Shown here one piece after another: positions 10,643 through 19,416 of a DNA stretch of 64,000 nt. Origin of the DNA: an uncultured Sulfitobacter sp. (GTDB lineage: Bacteria > Pseudomonadota > Alphaproteobacteria > Rhodobacterales > Rhodobacteraceae); assembly GCA_905182645.1 (NCBI GenBank), contig CAJJCJ010000005.1, positions 186,001 to 250,000 of the forward strand, written 5' to 3'. A model generated the notes under the pieces. The model worked only from the letters and a program-made list of their open reading frames with translations, made no database searches and was not told where the DNA came from. The translations under genes and the position numbers were made by a program. Numbering within the stretch: position 1 is the stretch's first letter; the number at the start of each line of letters is the position of its first letter.

Positions 10643-10677
10643 TGCTTGCCGATTGTCATCTCTATAATTGGCAAGCA
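10643..10677 (+). promoter_or_regulatory. Intercistronic hairpin between binding protein and ATPase genes
   Basis: TGCTTGCCGATT and AATTGGCAAGCA are inverted copies (11 of 12 positions pair) around an 11-base loop, with no U-run. Such hairpins after the binding-protein gene commonly stabilise the upstream message so that the binding protein is made in excess over ATPase and permease. Confidence 0.6.
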
Positions 10678-10712
10678 TCACCAAAAAAACTTCAAATTGT
10701 TAGGAATTGATA

Positions 10713-11804
10713 ATGGCATCGGTTGAAATCTCCGGACTAAGGAAGCTATACGGTGATGTCGTAGCCCTATCAGATATAAACATCTCGGTTCCGTCAGGTA
10801 CGTTTTTCACGCTCCTTGGGCCATCAGGGTGTGGTAAGACGACACTGCTGCGAACAATCGCAGGGTTTCATCAACAATCAGCCGGTCTAATTACTATTGA
10901 TGGTAGTTCCATCGAGCATCTGCCAGCGCATCAAAGAGATGTTGCAATGGTTTTTCAAGACTATGCAGTATTCCCACACTTAAGTGTGCGAGACAACGTA
11001 GCTTTTGGACTGAAACAACGTCGTATCCCAGCAATAGAAATCACACGTCAAGTAGAAGAAGTCCTTGAGGTTGTTGAACTCGGTAAATTCGTGGATCGAA
11101 TGCCCCATGAACTATCAGGCGGTCAGCAACAACGTGTTGGACTCGCACGAGCAATTGTAGTGCGGCCAAAAGTTTTGCTCATGGATGAACCTCTTTCCAA
11201 TCTTGACGCAAGACTTCGTGTTGATCTGCGTGCCGAACTCCGCCGGATCCAGCGTGACCTTGGTATTACTACAATTTACGTGACGCACGACCAAGAAGAA
11301 GCCCTCGCGATGTCAGACGTAGTATGTGTCATGGAGGGTGGTATTATACAGCAAGCAGCTGCCCCCATAGATGTATACTTGCGTCCGTCAAATCGATTTG
11401 TTGCATCTTTTGTTGGTGCAAACAATTTTCTCAAAGTAGAAAATTTGAAAGGCGAGTCTGTTCTAAAATGCTGTGGTGGTTCAGTATCGCAGCACCTGCC
11501 TGCAGATCCTGCTGGTCCTGTAGTTTGTGCACTGCGTCCAGAAGACATATCAGTCAAGGTCGATGAGGACCCGTCTTCTTTTTTGAATACAAAAATTTCA
11601 ATTCCGGTCCAAATCAAAGAAGTCAGCTTTGTAGGCAGGGAAATGGAGATATTTGCTACCACGGATAATGGTGAAGCACTCAAGGCTGTCGGTCGATCTG
11701 ACTCCAACGTAATTGCGCTGCCAATAGACAGTCGGGCTTGGTTCTGTGTTGAGAGGGAAAACCTATCGTTTTTCAAAGATAACGAGCTTGGGGAGCGTGT
11801 TTGA
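10713..11804 (+). CDS. ABC transporter ATP-binding protein
   Basis: Cytosolic ATPase of an importer, 363 residues. Walker A is GPSGCGKTTLLRT, the Q-loop is in VFQDYAVFPHL, the signature is LSGGQQQRVGLARAI, Walker B is LLMDEPLSNLDARLR, and the H-loop is VTHDQEEA. A C-terminal TOBE-like regulatory domain follows from about residue 240. It belongs to the FbpC/PotA group. ATG at 10713 has AGGA upstream. The stop overlaps the permease start (TGATG), indicating translational coupling. Confidence 0.93.
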   Translation: MASVEISGLRKLYGDVVALSDINISVPSGTFFTLLGPSGCGKTTLLRTIAGFHQQSAGLITIDGSSIEHLPAHQRDVAMVFQDYAVFPHLSVRDNVAFGLKQRRIPAIEITRQVEEVLEVVELGKFVDRMPHELSGGQQQRVGLARAIVVRPKVLLMDEPLSNLDARLRVDLRAELRRIQRDLGITTIYVTHDQEEALAMSDVVCVMEGGIIQQAAAPIDVYLRPSNRFVASFVGANNFLKVENLKGESVLKCCGGSVSQHLPADPAGPVVCALRPEDISVKVDEDPSSFLNTKISIPVQIKEVSFVGREMEIFATTDNGEALKAVGRSDSNVIALPIDSRAWFCVERENLSFFKDNELGERV

Positions 11805-13465
11805 TGGACTTCTCGATTCCACGCCATAGGCCAGATTTCTGGACATGGATTACCATATTAATATTAGCCGTACTTTGCATTCTTCTCATTTTACCAATCC
11901 TGCGTGTATTGACATTGGGATTTGTTGATCCGGACACCGGCAGCTTGACGCTTGGCAACTTCATAGAAGTGTTCACCCGAAACTATTATTTGAATGGTTT
12001 AAAAAACACGCTTTTTGTTGGAGTCCTCGGCACACTCGGAGCTTGCTTAATTGGAATTCCACTCGCCTTTTTTACAACACGATTCTTAATCAGAGGAAAG
12101 ACCCTCATCTCTACTCTCGCTATTTTGGTGCTAGTATCCCCTCCGTTCATCAGTGCTTACGCTTGGATCATGATGATGGGATCCAATGGGGTCATCACAA
12201 ACTTTTTTGACGGTATTGGCATTAACATACCCACCATCTACGGTGCCCACGGGATCATTCTTGTCTTCTCATTAAAGTTTTTCCCATTCATTTTCCTAAT
12301 GACACAGACTGCCTTGAATGCGGTGAATAAATCTTTTGAAGACGCTGCAGAAAATCTAGGGTGCAGCCCCTGGCAACGCTTTGTAAAGGTGACTCTCCCA
12401 CTTGTTTTTCCAGCGGTCAGCACTGGAGCCATCATTTGCTTTGTGCTTTCAATCGCTGACTTTGGAACGCCCGCCATTCTCGGTCGCGGGTTTCGGACAC
12501 TGTCCACAATTGCCTTATCGGCCTATCGCTCAGAGTTGGGTGGGCCCCCTACCATGGCCGTCACAGTATCAATTTTGATGATGGCAATTTCAATGATTGC
12601 CCTTGTTGCACAACGCAGAATTCTTGCTAATCGTCGCTATGCCAGCTCTCTTACAAATCTGCCGGTTGCTGTTAAGTTATCAGGTTGGAAGAACGCAGCA
12701 GTTCATTTTTTTAGCCATGGCATTGTGTTTCTGGCTATGCTGCCATCGGCAGTTGTCGTGTATACATCGTTTCTGAAGACGAACGGCCCTGTTTTTGTTG
12801 GGGGGTTTGGCTTGGAGAGCTATGATAGGATTTGGCGAGATGCGCCGGATGCTATCTACAACAGCTTTCTCTTCGCAATAATTGCGGTGACATTTATCAC
12901 AATCACCTCGGGACTAATAAGCTATGTTATTGTCCGAAGAGATACTAAGGCGGCGGCCGCAATCGACTTCCTAATGATGGTGCCTTACCTCGTGCCGGGT
13001 GTTGTCATGGCAATCGGTTTTGTGACCGTGTTTAGAAATGGGATGCCAAACTTCTTTGGCTCCGCAGTTCTTCTAGTTATGATCTATTTTATTAGAAGGC
13101 TTCCCTACGGAGTCCGCTCGACAACATCTAGTTTACGGCAAATCAAACCTTCACTAGAGGAGGCCGCCGTAAATCTTGGCGCGACACCTCTTGGAGCATT
13201 TGTAAAGATCACTGTGCCGCTTATTTTCCCTGGAATTGTGGTTGGCGCATTGATGAGTTTCATAACCGCTATCAACGAACTCTCATCGACTCTGATCCTC
13301 TACGACGCGGGAACAATCACCATGCCTGTTAAAGTATATGTAGCGGTTCTTGATGGCGAATTCGGACTGGCGGCGGCATTGTCTACAATTTTGCTTTTGA
13401 GTACAGGAGCCTGTGTCTATGCAGTCTTCCGCTTTGCTGAAAATCGCAATTCCGCATTTCTTTAG
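11804..13465 (+). CDS. ABC transporter permease, fused double domain (AfuB/FbpB-like)
   Basis: Inner-membrane protein of 553 residues with about twelve hydrophobic segments in two homologous halves. Each half has the EAA cytoplasmic loop: FEDAAENLGCSPWQRFVKVTLP in the first half (about residues 180-200) and LEEAAVNLGATPLGAFVKITVP in the second (about 450-470). Fused permeases of this kind are typical of the ferric iron, 2-aminoethylphosphonate and hexose-phosphate importers, so one polypeptide forms the whole channel. Starts by TGATG overlap with the ATPase gene and is followed after 8 bases by the PP2C-like gene. Confidence 0.92.
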   Translation: MDFSIPRHRPDFWTWITILILAVLCILLILPILRVLTLGFVDPDTGSLTLGNFIEVFTRNYYLNGLKNTLFVGVLGTLGACLIGIPLAFFTTRFLIRGKTLISTLAILVLVSPPFISAYAWIMMMGSNGVITNFFDGIGINIPTIYGAHGIILVFSLKFFPFIFLMTQTALNAVNKSFEDAAENLGCSPWQRFVKVTLPLVFPAVSTGAIICFVLSIADFGTPAILGRGFRTLSTIALSAYRSELGGPPTMAVTVSILMMAISMIALVAQRRILANRRYASSLTNLPVAVKLSGWKNAAVHFFSHGIVFLAMLPSAVVVYTSFLKTNGPVFVGGFGLESYDRIWRDAPDAIYNSFLFAIIAVTFITITSGLISYVIVRRDTKAAAAIDFLMMVPYLVPGVVMAIGFVTVFRNGMPNFFGSAVLLVMIYFIRRLPYGVRSTTSSLRQIKPSLEEAAVNLGATPLGAFVKITVPLIFPGIVVGALMSFITAINELSSTLILYDAGTITMPVKVYVAVLDGEFGLAAALSTILLLSTGACVYAVFRFAENRNSAFL

Positions 13466-13473
13466 GATACACT

Positions 13474-14445
13474 ATGAATATTGAAGCATTTTCACGTTGC
13501 AAATACCGAGCCATTGATCGCTCAGGCGACGACGTGCCGTTTATTCTACCAGGTATCGCAATAGGCCTGTTCGACGGTGCGACCGACGCGAAAGGAACTT
13601 TAATCAACAGCACGCCTGCAGGCCGGATGGCCGCATTGAATGCCGCAGAATGCGCAGCACAATTGCTAGCACCTCCCGAGAACCGCAAGCTGCCAGCTCG
13701 AGAACTTGTTAATAAACTCAGCACGCTCTACGCAAAAAGTTTCGAAAAACATTCTGTCTCGCCTCTTCCCGCGACGACACTTGCTTTAGCTATCGACTGT
13801 GGCGAGAATTGGAGATTTTTCTGTCTTGGTGACAGTGCCATAAGGATCAATGGTTCAGAGACACTGAGGCACACAAAGCTAATCGATGATGTCTCTACTT
13901 TCGCTCGCGTTGCACTTTTCCACGACCTGTCTAAGAGGCTGCCAGATTTAGAATCTGCCGAAATGGCAGCTAGGCGTGGTATTTTTCTGGGTTTTGATGA
14001 TGCGGTAGAAAAAGGAATTATGGGCCGCGAACTAGCAGACAATATTATCACCGAGACCATCGTGGAGCTGAGCCTTCAAAACGAAGGTGCTATTGTTAGA
14101 GATTTTCTTACTGCCGGAATCTGTATGCAGTATCGTTTCGCAAATGAAGTTGGCAATTCGCTTTGCTATGATGTGTTAGCTGACGGTACGCCTCAAATTG
14201 GTGATTGGGTTGACGTATGGCGACCAAAAGAAGACGTGCAAACCATCGAAGTGTTCAGCGACGGGTACGCTAAATTGCCAGACAACCCAACTGTAGCAGC
14301 TTGGGAGGAGGCATTTGAAGCAACCGATAAACAAGATTTCCACAGAATTAGTGAATACGCGACTGTAAAAGGGGGAACTGAGAACGAGTTCTTTGATGAC
14401 AGGACAGTTGTGATTGTACAATGCCCTCGAATTCAACCCACTTGA
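13474..14445 (+). CDS. PP2C-like (PPM) phosphatase domain protein
   Basis: 323 residues, no signal peptide or membrane segment. PPM-type landmarks are spaced as expected: GLFDGATD (metal Asp) near residue 34, CLGDSAIRING near 115, VFSDGYAKL near 255 and DDRTVVIVQ near the C-terminus. The family normally removes phosphate from phosphoserine or phosphothreonine with two Mn/Mg ions. It is the fourth gene of the ABC operon, which is unusual: either it dephosphorylates the imported sugar phosphate or a small molecule, or it is a regulatory phosphatase. The match is at motif level only and sequence between the motifs is divergent. Confidence 0.65.
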   Translation: MNIEAFSRCKYRAIDRSGDDVPFILPGIAIGLFDGATDAKGTLINSTPAGRMAALNAAECAAQLLAPPENRKLPARELVNKLSTLYAKSFEKHSVSPLPATTLALAIDCGENWRFFCLGDSAIRINGSETLRHTKLIDDVSTFARVALFHDLSKRLPDLESAEMAARRGIFLGFDDAVEKGIMGRELADNIITETIVELSLQNEGAIVRDFLTAGICMQYRFANEVGNSLCYDVLADGTPQIGDWVDVWRPKEDVQTIEVFSDGYAKLPDNPTVAAWEEAFEATDKQDFHRISEYATVKGGTENEFFDDRTVVIVQCPRIQPT

Positions 14446-14511
14446 TGGTGTTGTCAGACGGATTCGAGCCAGTCTCAGTATCGCCTTAAATTGATCAATA
14501 CGGATCAAATC

Positions 14512-15516
14512 ATGACACCAGAAAACACAGCACCAGGCCGTTTGATGGCGGCAGAAGCTGCACAAAGCATGGTCGTTTTTGCTCAGGCCACAATCCAGCA
14601 GGTTGACAATGATGTCTTGGGCAAGCCACGTGCAATCTATACAATCGCGCGTGGATCTTCGGATGCGGTTGCCAACATCCTGTCTTATGAATTCATGCGC
14701 GAACTGGGGGTTCCTGTCACGTCCTTGCCGCCGTCGGTTTTCTCAATTGGTGTAGGAGTTTCGCTTGAAGAAGTTGCGGCCTTGGTGATCAGCCAATCAG
14801 GGGCCAGCGAAGATCTCGTGCAGTCAGCTAAGGGTGCTACAGTTCAAGGGGCAACAGTGGTGGCAATTATCAACCAATCAGACAGCGCGGTTGAAGTAGA
14901 ATCCAACATGACCCTATCGGCTTGCGCTGGACCTGAATTAGCGGTCCCAGCCACCAAGTCAGTCATAGGATCTATTGGCGCTGGCATGGCGTTGCTGGGT
15001 GCATTGAAGCCCGATTATGCCTTAAAAGTGAGGGCTGCTGCTGATACATTAAAGGATCTTTCTGTACAGCATCCACGCGTCGGTGCCTTGCAATCGGCAT
15101 TCCTGCGTGCGCGTAATATTTATGTAATCGGTCGAGATACAGGCTATGGTGCTGCGCAAGAGGTCGCGCTAAAACTAAAGGAATGTTGCGCGCTGCACGC
15201 CGAAGCCTATTCTAGCTCTGAGGTTTTGCATGGTCCGCTCCAATTGGCGACGAACCCGTTGATGGTGCTGATACTGGACACGGGTATAGCCGAAATTCAA
15301 GACAGTTTAGATCAGGCCGAAGCGAGGTTTAGTGCGGTGGATTGCGATGTGCATCGCATCCGTATTTCGGAATTTTGCCGTGATGAAATTGCACCGGCCG
15401 CCGCCGCTGCGGTTTTATTGGCAGCTATGTATCCTGTCATATTGAAAACAGCTTTGGCTTTAGGGCTAGACCCCGATACGCCGGAAACCCTTTCAAAAGT
15501 GACGCAGACCACATGA
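14512..15516 (+). CDS. SIS-domain aminosugar-phosphate deaminase/isomerase (NagB-II/GlmS-isomerase-like)
   Basis: About 334 residues with two SIS domains as in NagB-II and the isomerase half of GlmS. The phosphosugar-binding loops are IARGSSDAVANI and ISQSGASEDLV in the first domain, VPATKS at the hinge, and IGRDTGYGAAQEVALKLKEC with the catalytic-type EAYSSSEVLHGPLQL in the second. Proteins of this size typically convert glucosamine-6-P to fructose-6-P plus ammonia, or isomerise related ketose/aldose phosphates. ATG at 14512 is preferred because the family starts close to the TPENTAPGRLMAAEA helix. It lies downstream of the transporter on the same strand and gives the best clue to the transported substrate. 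Confidence 0.85.
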   Translation: MTPENTAPGRLMAAEAAQSMVVFAQATIQQVDNDVLGKPRAIYTIARGSSDAVANILSYEFMRELGVPVTSLPPSVFSIGVGVSLEEVAALVISQSGASEDLVQSAKGATVQGATVVAIINQSDSAVEVESNMTLSACAGPELAVPATKSVIGSIGAGMALLGALKPDYALKVRAAADTLKDLSVQHPRVGALQSAFLRARNIYVIGRDTGYGAAQEVALKLKECCALHAEAYSSSEVLHGPLQLATNPLMVLILDTGIAEIQDSLDQAEARFSAVDCDVHRIRISEFCRDEIAPAAAAAVLLAAMYPVILKTALALGLDPDTPETLSKVTQTT

Positions 15517-15529
15517 CACAAAACCATTG

Positions 15530-15957
15530 ATCAATGGGCCACTTGGTGCGAAATTCACAGTCAACCTGCGATTTGGCGCGCGTGGGGCGCGCACCTCGAT
15601 GTTGCTGGTCTTCGGGCATGGGTTGCAGCGCAATCATTTGATGAGGTCTGGTTCTGCGGCGCAGGAACAAGTGCTTATATTGGCGACATCATTGCAGCGG
15701 CCATCAAATGCACACGTTCGGTTCCGACAACGGATATAGTGGCCAATCCGTAGCATTTTTATCTGGAGCAAAGCCCTTGGTCGTCAACTTCGGACGTTCT
15801 GGGAATAGCACTGAAAGCGTCGGCACGTTGGATGCCTTTGCCCCACACACGCCACGCATAAATATCACCTGCAACAAAGATGGTGCATTGGCGACACGAG
15901 CGCCAGGTGCGCCGACCCAAGTTATTGTGTTTCCCGATGCTATGCAAAGTTATCAGT
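15530..15957 (+). pseudogene. Decayed AgaS-like SIS sugar isomerase gene
   Basis: Two adjacent frames give recognisable pieces. The first, around 15590-15750, reads WGAHLDVAGLRAWVAAQSF then DEVWFCGAGTSAYIGDII and stops at TAG. The second, about 15755-15957, gives FLSGAKPLVVNFGRSGNSTE, then APHTPRINITCNKDGALA. Joined, they match the first SIS domain of AgaS/tagatose-6-phosphate isomerase-type proteins. Frame breaks, an internal stop and loss of the whole C-terminal half make it non-functional. It probably worked with the neighbouring NagB-II-like enzyme before decay. Confidence 0.7.
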
Positions 15958-16233
15958 GACCTGATTTCGAAAATTGTGCCATTGCTCTGGGATAATTTTT
16001 CGAAAGAACTTCAGAATGGCTTCGGTAAACTGTTTTTGTGAGTGACCTGCGCCCCTAAAACTCCTCCAAATTTGTGTAGAATCCGCCCAACCATCTGGTT
16101 TTATCCCAATCCATTGATCTAGTTTCAGGGTGTAACAAATCAGCACAAGGTGAACGTTTGGTTAAGGCCTGCCGTTGCCAGCGTTCCAATTGCGCCGCAT
16201 AACACCTCAAAACCTGTTGAACGGAGACTCGCT

Positions 16234-16638
16234 ATGATCGGACGCTTGAATCACGTGGCCATTGCGGTGCCAGACCTTGACGCTGCAATCAATCAGTATC
16301 GCAGTACCTTGGGTGCCCAAGTTGGCCCACCGCAAGACGAGCCTGATCACGGTGTCACTGTGGTATTTATCACCTTGCCCAACACCAAGATTGAATTGCT
16401 ATACCCGCTCGGTGATACATCCCCGATTCAAGGGTTTCTTGACAAGAACCCCGCTGGCGGCATCCACCATATTTGTTACGAAGTTGATGACATTCTGGCC
16501 GCGCGTGACCATTTGCTTGCCGAGGGTGCCCGAGTTCTGGGCGCAGGCGACCCAAAAATCGGCGCGCATGGAAAGCCAGTGCTGTTTTTGCACCCCAAGG
16601 ACTTTAACGGCTGCTTGGTCGAGCTAGAACAAGTGTAA
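16234..16638 (+). CDS. mce: Methylmalonyl-CoA epimerase
   Basis: Vicinal-oxygen-chelate fold enzyme of 134 residues that interconverts (R)- and (S)-methylmalonyl-CoA in propionate and ethylmalonyl-CoA metabolism. It opens with MIGRLNHVAIAVPDLDAA (metal His), contains HHICYEVDDI in the middle (second metal His) and ends in LVELEQV (metal Glu). The ATG at 16234 has CGGAGA upstream; the longer frame from 16150 adds residues without family similarity. Followed by the DUF1467 gene, a common pairing in roseobacters. Confidence 0.95.
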   Translation: MIGRLNHVAIAVPDLDAAINQYRSTLGAQVGPPQDEPDHGVTVVFITLPNTKIELLYPLGDTSPIQGFLDKNPAGGIHHICYEVDDILAARDHLLAEGARVLGAGDPKIGAHGKPVLFLHPKDFNGCLVELEQV

Positions 16639-16722
16639 GCGCGTAGCTGAGCCGTCGGAGCCTCCGGCGGGGATATTTGTTAACCAAAGAGGCGGGTTCT
16701 TTGCCCGTACTGGAGAGCCCCA

Positions 16723-17025
16723 ATGGGTATTACGTCCGCGATCGTTTTGTTTGCCGTCATTTGGTTCATGTTGTTTTTGATCATTTTGCCACTGGGTTTG
16801 CAGACCCAAAGCGAAGCTGGTGAGGTCGTGCCGGGCACACATGGGTCAGCACCCGCAAATGTGCAAATACGCGCGAAGGCCCGTCTCACGACGATTTGGG
16901 CAATCGGTCTTTGGATCGTGATCGCAGGCACGATCTTATCTGGGCTTATTACAGTGCGTGACTTGGATTGGTTCAATCGGATGGCCACCCCAGAGGTTAG
17001 CTTAACCGATGGAACAGATGGGTAA
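16723..17025 (+). CDS. DUF1467 family membrane protein
   Basis: 100 residues with two transmembrane segments: a first at about residues 5-26 (VLFAVIWFMLFLIILPLGL) followed by QTQSEAGEVVPGTHGSAP, and a second at about 58-78 (IWAIGLWIVIAGTILSGL). This is the layout of DUF1467, a short conserved alphaproteobacterial inner-membrane protein of unknown function that is often next to mce. Its 3' end overlaps the convergent EI24 gene by 29 bases. Confidence 0.85.
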   Translation: MGITSAIVLFAVIWFMLFLIILPLGLQTQSEAGEVVPGTHGSAPANVQIRAKARLTTIWAIGLWIVIAGTILSGLITVRDLDWFNRMATPEVSLTDGTDG

Positions 17026-17692
17026 ATGTCGCAGCCCCCAAAATCGGGATTACGAGATTCACCAGTGGAATTGAAAGCGGAAGCGCCATAAGGCAGCCCG
17101 CGAGCCAAATTTTACCGCTATGTTTGCGGCGCAATTCCTTGGCGTTTTCACGCCCAATCCGGCGCATGGCCGCAATCTGGAAATATTCACGCCCCAGCAG
17201 GTATCCGTTCAACCCAAAGAAGATCGGTAATGCCAGAAACGGCAGCAACGCATATAGTATGAACGCCGCGACATTGGCCGCGATTAAAATGCCAAGGAAA
17301 TTGACGGTATCCTTGAGCCCTTCCCAGAAATTACTGCGCGGGATTTGGGGCAGATGCGGGTAATGCACGTCCTCAACCGCTTGGGCCACATCGTCAAGGA
17401 ATAGCGACGTGATCGCAGAGGCCACAGGCACCATCAAAAAGACTGACAGAAGGATCATTGCGCCAAGCGAGCCCCAGCTAAGCAGATCACCGATCCAGCC
17501 GACATTTCCAATCCAAGGTATGCTGACGCCGTCGGCCGTGGCGGTCTGAACCACCCAAAGCAGGGCCGCATAGGTGCCGACCAACAGGGCCACTGTCAGG
17601 CCAATACCCAGCAACATAACCCGCCGAAAGCGTGGATCGGGCAGCTGGCTGACAGCCTTGAAAAACGACGCAAATATCATGTGCGTATCCAC
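16997..17692 (-). CDS. EI24/CysZ-like integral membrane protein
   Basis: 231 residues with at least four strongly hydrophobic segments (about 24-46, 72-95, 130-155 and 205-225) and the GREYFQIAAMRRIGRENAKE stretch before the last segments. The layout LNGYLLGREYF is characteristic of the EI24 family, which includes the sulfate permease-like CysZ. A transport role is possible, but nothing in the context points to sulfate. The gene follows the nitroreductase gene with a 16-base overlap, and its end overlaps the convergent DUF1467 gene. ATG at 17680 is an alternative start. Confidence 0.8.
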   Translation of the reverse strand: MDTHMIFASFFKAVSQLPDPRFRRVMLLGIGLTVALLVGTYAALLWVVQTATADGVSIPWIGNVGWIGDLLSWGSLGAMILLSVFLMVPVASAITSLFLDDVAQAVEDVHYPHLPQIPRSNFWEGLKDTVNFLGILIAANVAAFILYALLPFLALPIFFGLNGYLLGREYFQIAAMRRIGRENAKELRRKHSGKIWLAGCLMALPLSIPLVNLVIPILGAATFTHLFHRLS

Positions 17693-18255
17693 GATGTGAT
17701 CCGGTCAAGATCGGGGCGAGGTCGCTCGGGTGGGGGATTGGTTTCAGTCCCGATGTGAATGATGCCTGCAACAGATTCGTCAGCCGTCAGCCCAAAGTTT
17801 TGTTCCACAAAAACCCGGTCGTGGGTTGGCCAACCCGAAAGCCAATTAGCACCCCAGCCTGCCGTAAGTGCAGCGTTCAACATCGACAAGCAAACCGCAC
17901 CTGCGGAATAAACCTGTTCGATTAGCGGGATTTTTTCGGACTGCACAGGCGATGATACAACGACAACAGCAAGGTCTGCATTGGCGTATTGGGCCTTTGC
18001 CTTTGCGACCTGCTCTGCGCTCAGGGTAAGGGCCGCGCCGCGCAACACCACGTCGCTGGCAAGACGTCTCAACGCGGCCTTCTCTAACACAATAAACCGC
18101 CAAGGTTCTAGTTTGCCATGATCCGGCGTGCGGGCGGCAGCGGTCAAAATGGGTTGCAGCGCATCCGCATCGGGCACCGGTCCAGTCAATGTTTTGGCGG
18201 GGCGCGACCGGCGGGTCAGCAGGAAATCAAGGGCGGCTTGGTTCTTGGGCGGCAT
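17677..18255 (-). CDS. Nitroreductase family protein (YdjA-like)
   Basis: 192 residues. FMN-binding nitroreductase fold: LLTRRSRPAKTL binding arm at the N-terminus, AARTPDHGKLEPWRFIVLE (FMN contact), QVYSAGAVCLSMLNAALTAG in the centre and GWPTHDRVF later. The small size and spacing match the YdjA/TdsD-like subgroup, cytosolic homodimers that reduce nitro or quinone compounds with NAD(P)H. The physiological substrate is unknown. It overlaps the start of the EI24-type gene and lies downstream of the HDAC-like gene on the same strand. Confidence 0.9.
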   Translation of the reverse strand: MPPKNQAALDFLLTRRSRPAKTLTGPVPDADALQPILTAAARTPDHGKLEPWRFIVLEKAALRRLASDVVLRGAALTLSAEQVAKAKAQYANADLAVVVVSSPVQSEKIPLIEQVYSAGAVCLSMLNAALTAGWGANWLSGWPTHDRVFVEQNFGLTADESVAGIIHIGTETNPPPERPRPDLDRITSWIRT

Positions 18256-18315
18256 GTGGCATCCTTTTTCGCTGGTCCTCGTTAGGTAATGGGTAAGGCC
18301 AGATCGGACAAGTAG

Positions 18316-19416
18316 TCAGGCGATGGCTGCAACCATCTTGTCCAGAATTCCGTCAACATAAGCGTCAAAGTTGGTATCGGGCTGTCGGGCCGTGAACGGC
18401 ACAGCAAACGGATCAGGTGCACCAATTTGGCTGCCAGACATCGTTTGTAAAACCGCATGACCGCAAAACGGGACATAGTTTTCAGCGTATCCGCCTTCAT
18501 GCACCATTACCAATTTGCCAGCACAAACGTCCGCAGCAACTTCCATCACCCGCGTGGTCATATCACCAAAGGTTTCGGCAGTGGCCAGCATGCGCCCCAA
18601 TGGGTCATTTGCACCCGCATCAAAACCGCAAGCGATGATCAAAACATCAGGCGCAAACGCGCGGATCGCGGGCAGGGCGAGCTTATCCATCGCAGACAGA
18701 TACCCCACATGCCCCGTACCTGCAGGCAGCGGGATGTTCAGGTTCGCGCCAAGCCCCGCACCACGCCCACGTTCCGCACTCGCACCTGTATCAATCGGGT
18801 AATTGCGGTCTTGGTGGATGCTGATTGTCAGCACATCTGGATCGTCGTAAAATACGGCCTCGGTGCCGTTGCCGTGGTGCACGTCCCAATCAAGCACTGC
18901 CAACCGAGTCGCCGCACCTGCGGCACGCGCGGCATTGATCGCGATACCAATGTTGTTGAGCAGGCAAAACCCATTGGGGAAATCTGGCAAGCAATGGTGA
19001 CCGGGCGGGCGGGACAAGGCGTAGGCATTGTCGAGGTCACCTGACAGCACGTCCATCAACGCGGCCTTGGCCAGTCCTGCAGACAGCGCCGCAATGTCAT
19101 AGCCACCAGCGCCAAACGGAGTCCGCAGGCCAAGCTCTCCGCCGCCATTCGCTGACATCTTGGCAAAGGCATCAAGATAGCTGGCCGGATGAACGCGGCT
19201 CAGATCTTCGCGCGTTGCAGGCTGGCCCACACGCATTTGCAGATCATTTGACAGGCCCGTGACATCAAGCAAGTTTTTCAAACGGCGCTTGGTCTCTGGG
19301 CTTTCGGGAAGGCCGCCTGCCATCGGTTGCACCAAGCCACCAACAGGCATCAATCCTGCGTAATTTCCACCTGAATGCCAAAAGCAGCTTTCGTGCCAAT
19401 AAAACCCTGTGCGCAT
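18316..19416 (-). CDS. Histone deacetylase-like amidohydrolase
   Basis: 366 residues of the arginase/deacetylase superfamily, zinc-dependent. Active-site signatures are visible: LSRPPGHHCLPDFPNGFCL (catalytic His pair), LDWDVHHGNGTEAVFYDD (zinc Asp and His), IACGFDAGANDPLGRM (zinc Asp) and VHEGGYAENYVPF (Tyr of the active site). In bacteria such class II HDAC-like enzymes deacetylate acetylpolyamines or other small amides, or acetoin-type substrates, rather than histones. No polyamine genes are adjacent. Start ATG at 19416 opens with the typical MRTGFYWHESCFWHS. Confidence 0.92.
   Translation of the reverse strand: MRTGFYWHESCFWHSGGNYAGLMPVGGLVQPMAGGLPESPETKRRLKNLLDVTGLSNDLQMRVGQPATREDLSRVHPASYLDAFAKMSANGGGELGLRTPFGAGGYDIAALSAGLAKAALMDVLSGDLDNAYALSRPPGHHCLPDFPNGFCLLNNIGIAINAARAAGAATRLAVLDWDVHHGNGTEAVFYDDPDVLTISIHQDRNYPIDTGASAERGRGAGLGANLNIPLPAGTGHVGYLSAMDKLALPAIRAFAPDVLIIACGFDAGANDPLGRMLATAETFGDMTTRVMEVAADVCAGKLVMVHEGGYAENYVPFCGHAVLQTMSGSQIGAPDPFAVPFTARQPDTNFDAYVDGILDKMVAAIA

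Noticed and set aside
9647-13465. Ferric iron transporter annotation for the first ABC system
   Set aside because: The family includes iron importers, but the paired ligand tyrosines are not seen and all neighbours concern sugar phosphates; left as open ligand.
18316-19416. True histone deacetylase role
   Set aside because: The motifs are those of HDAC-like amidohydrolases, but bacteria lack histones; small-molecule deacetylation is the safer reading.
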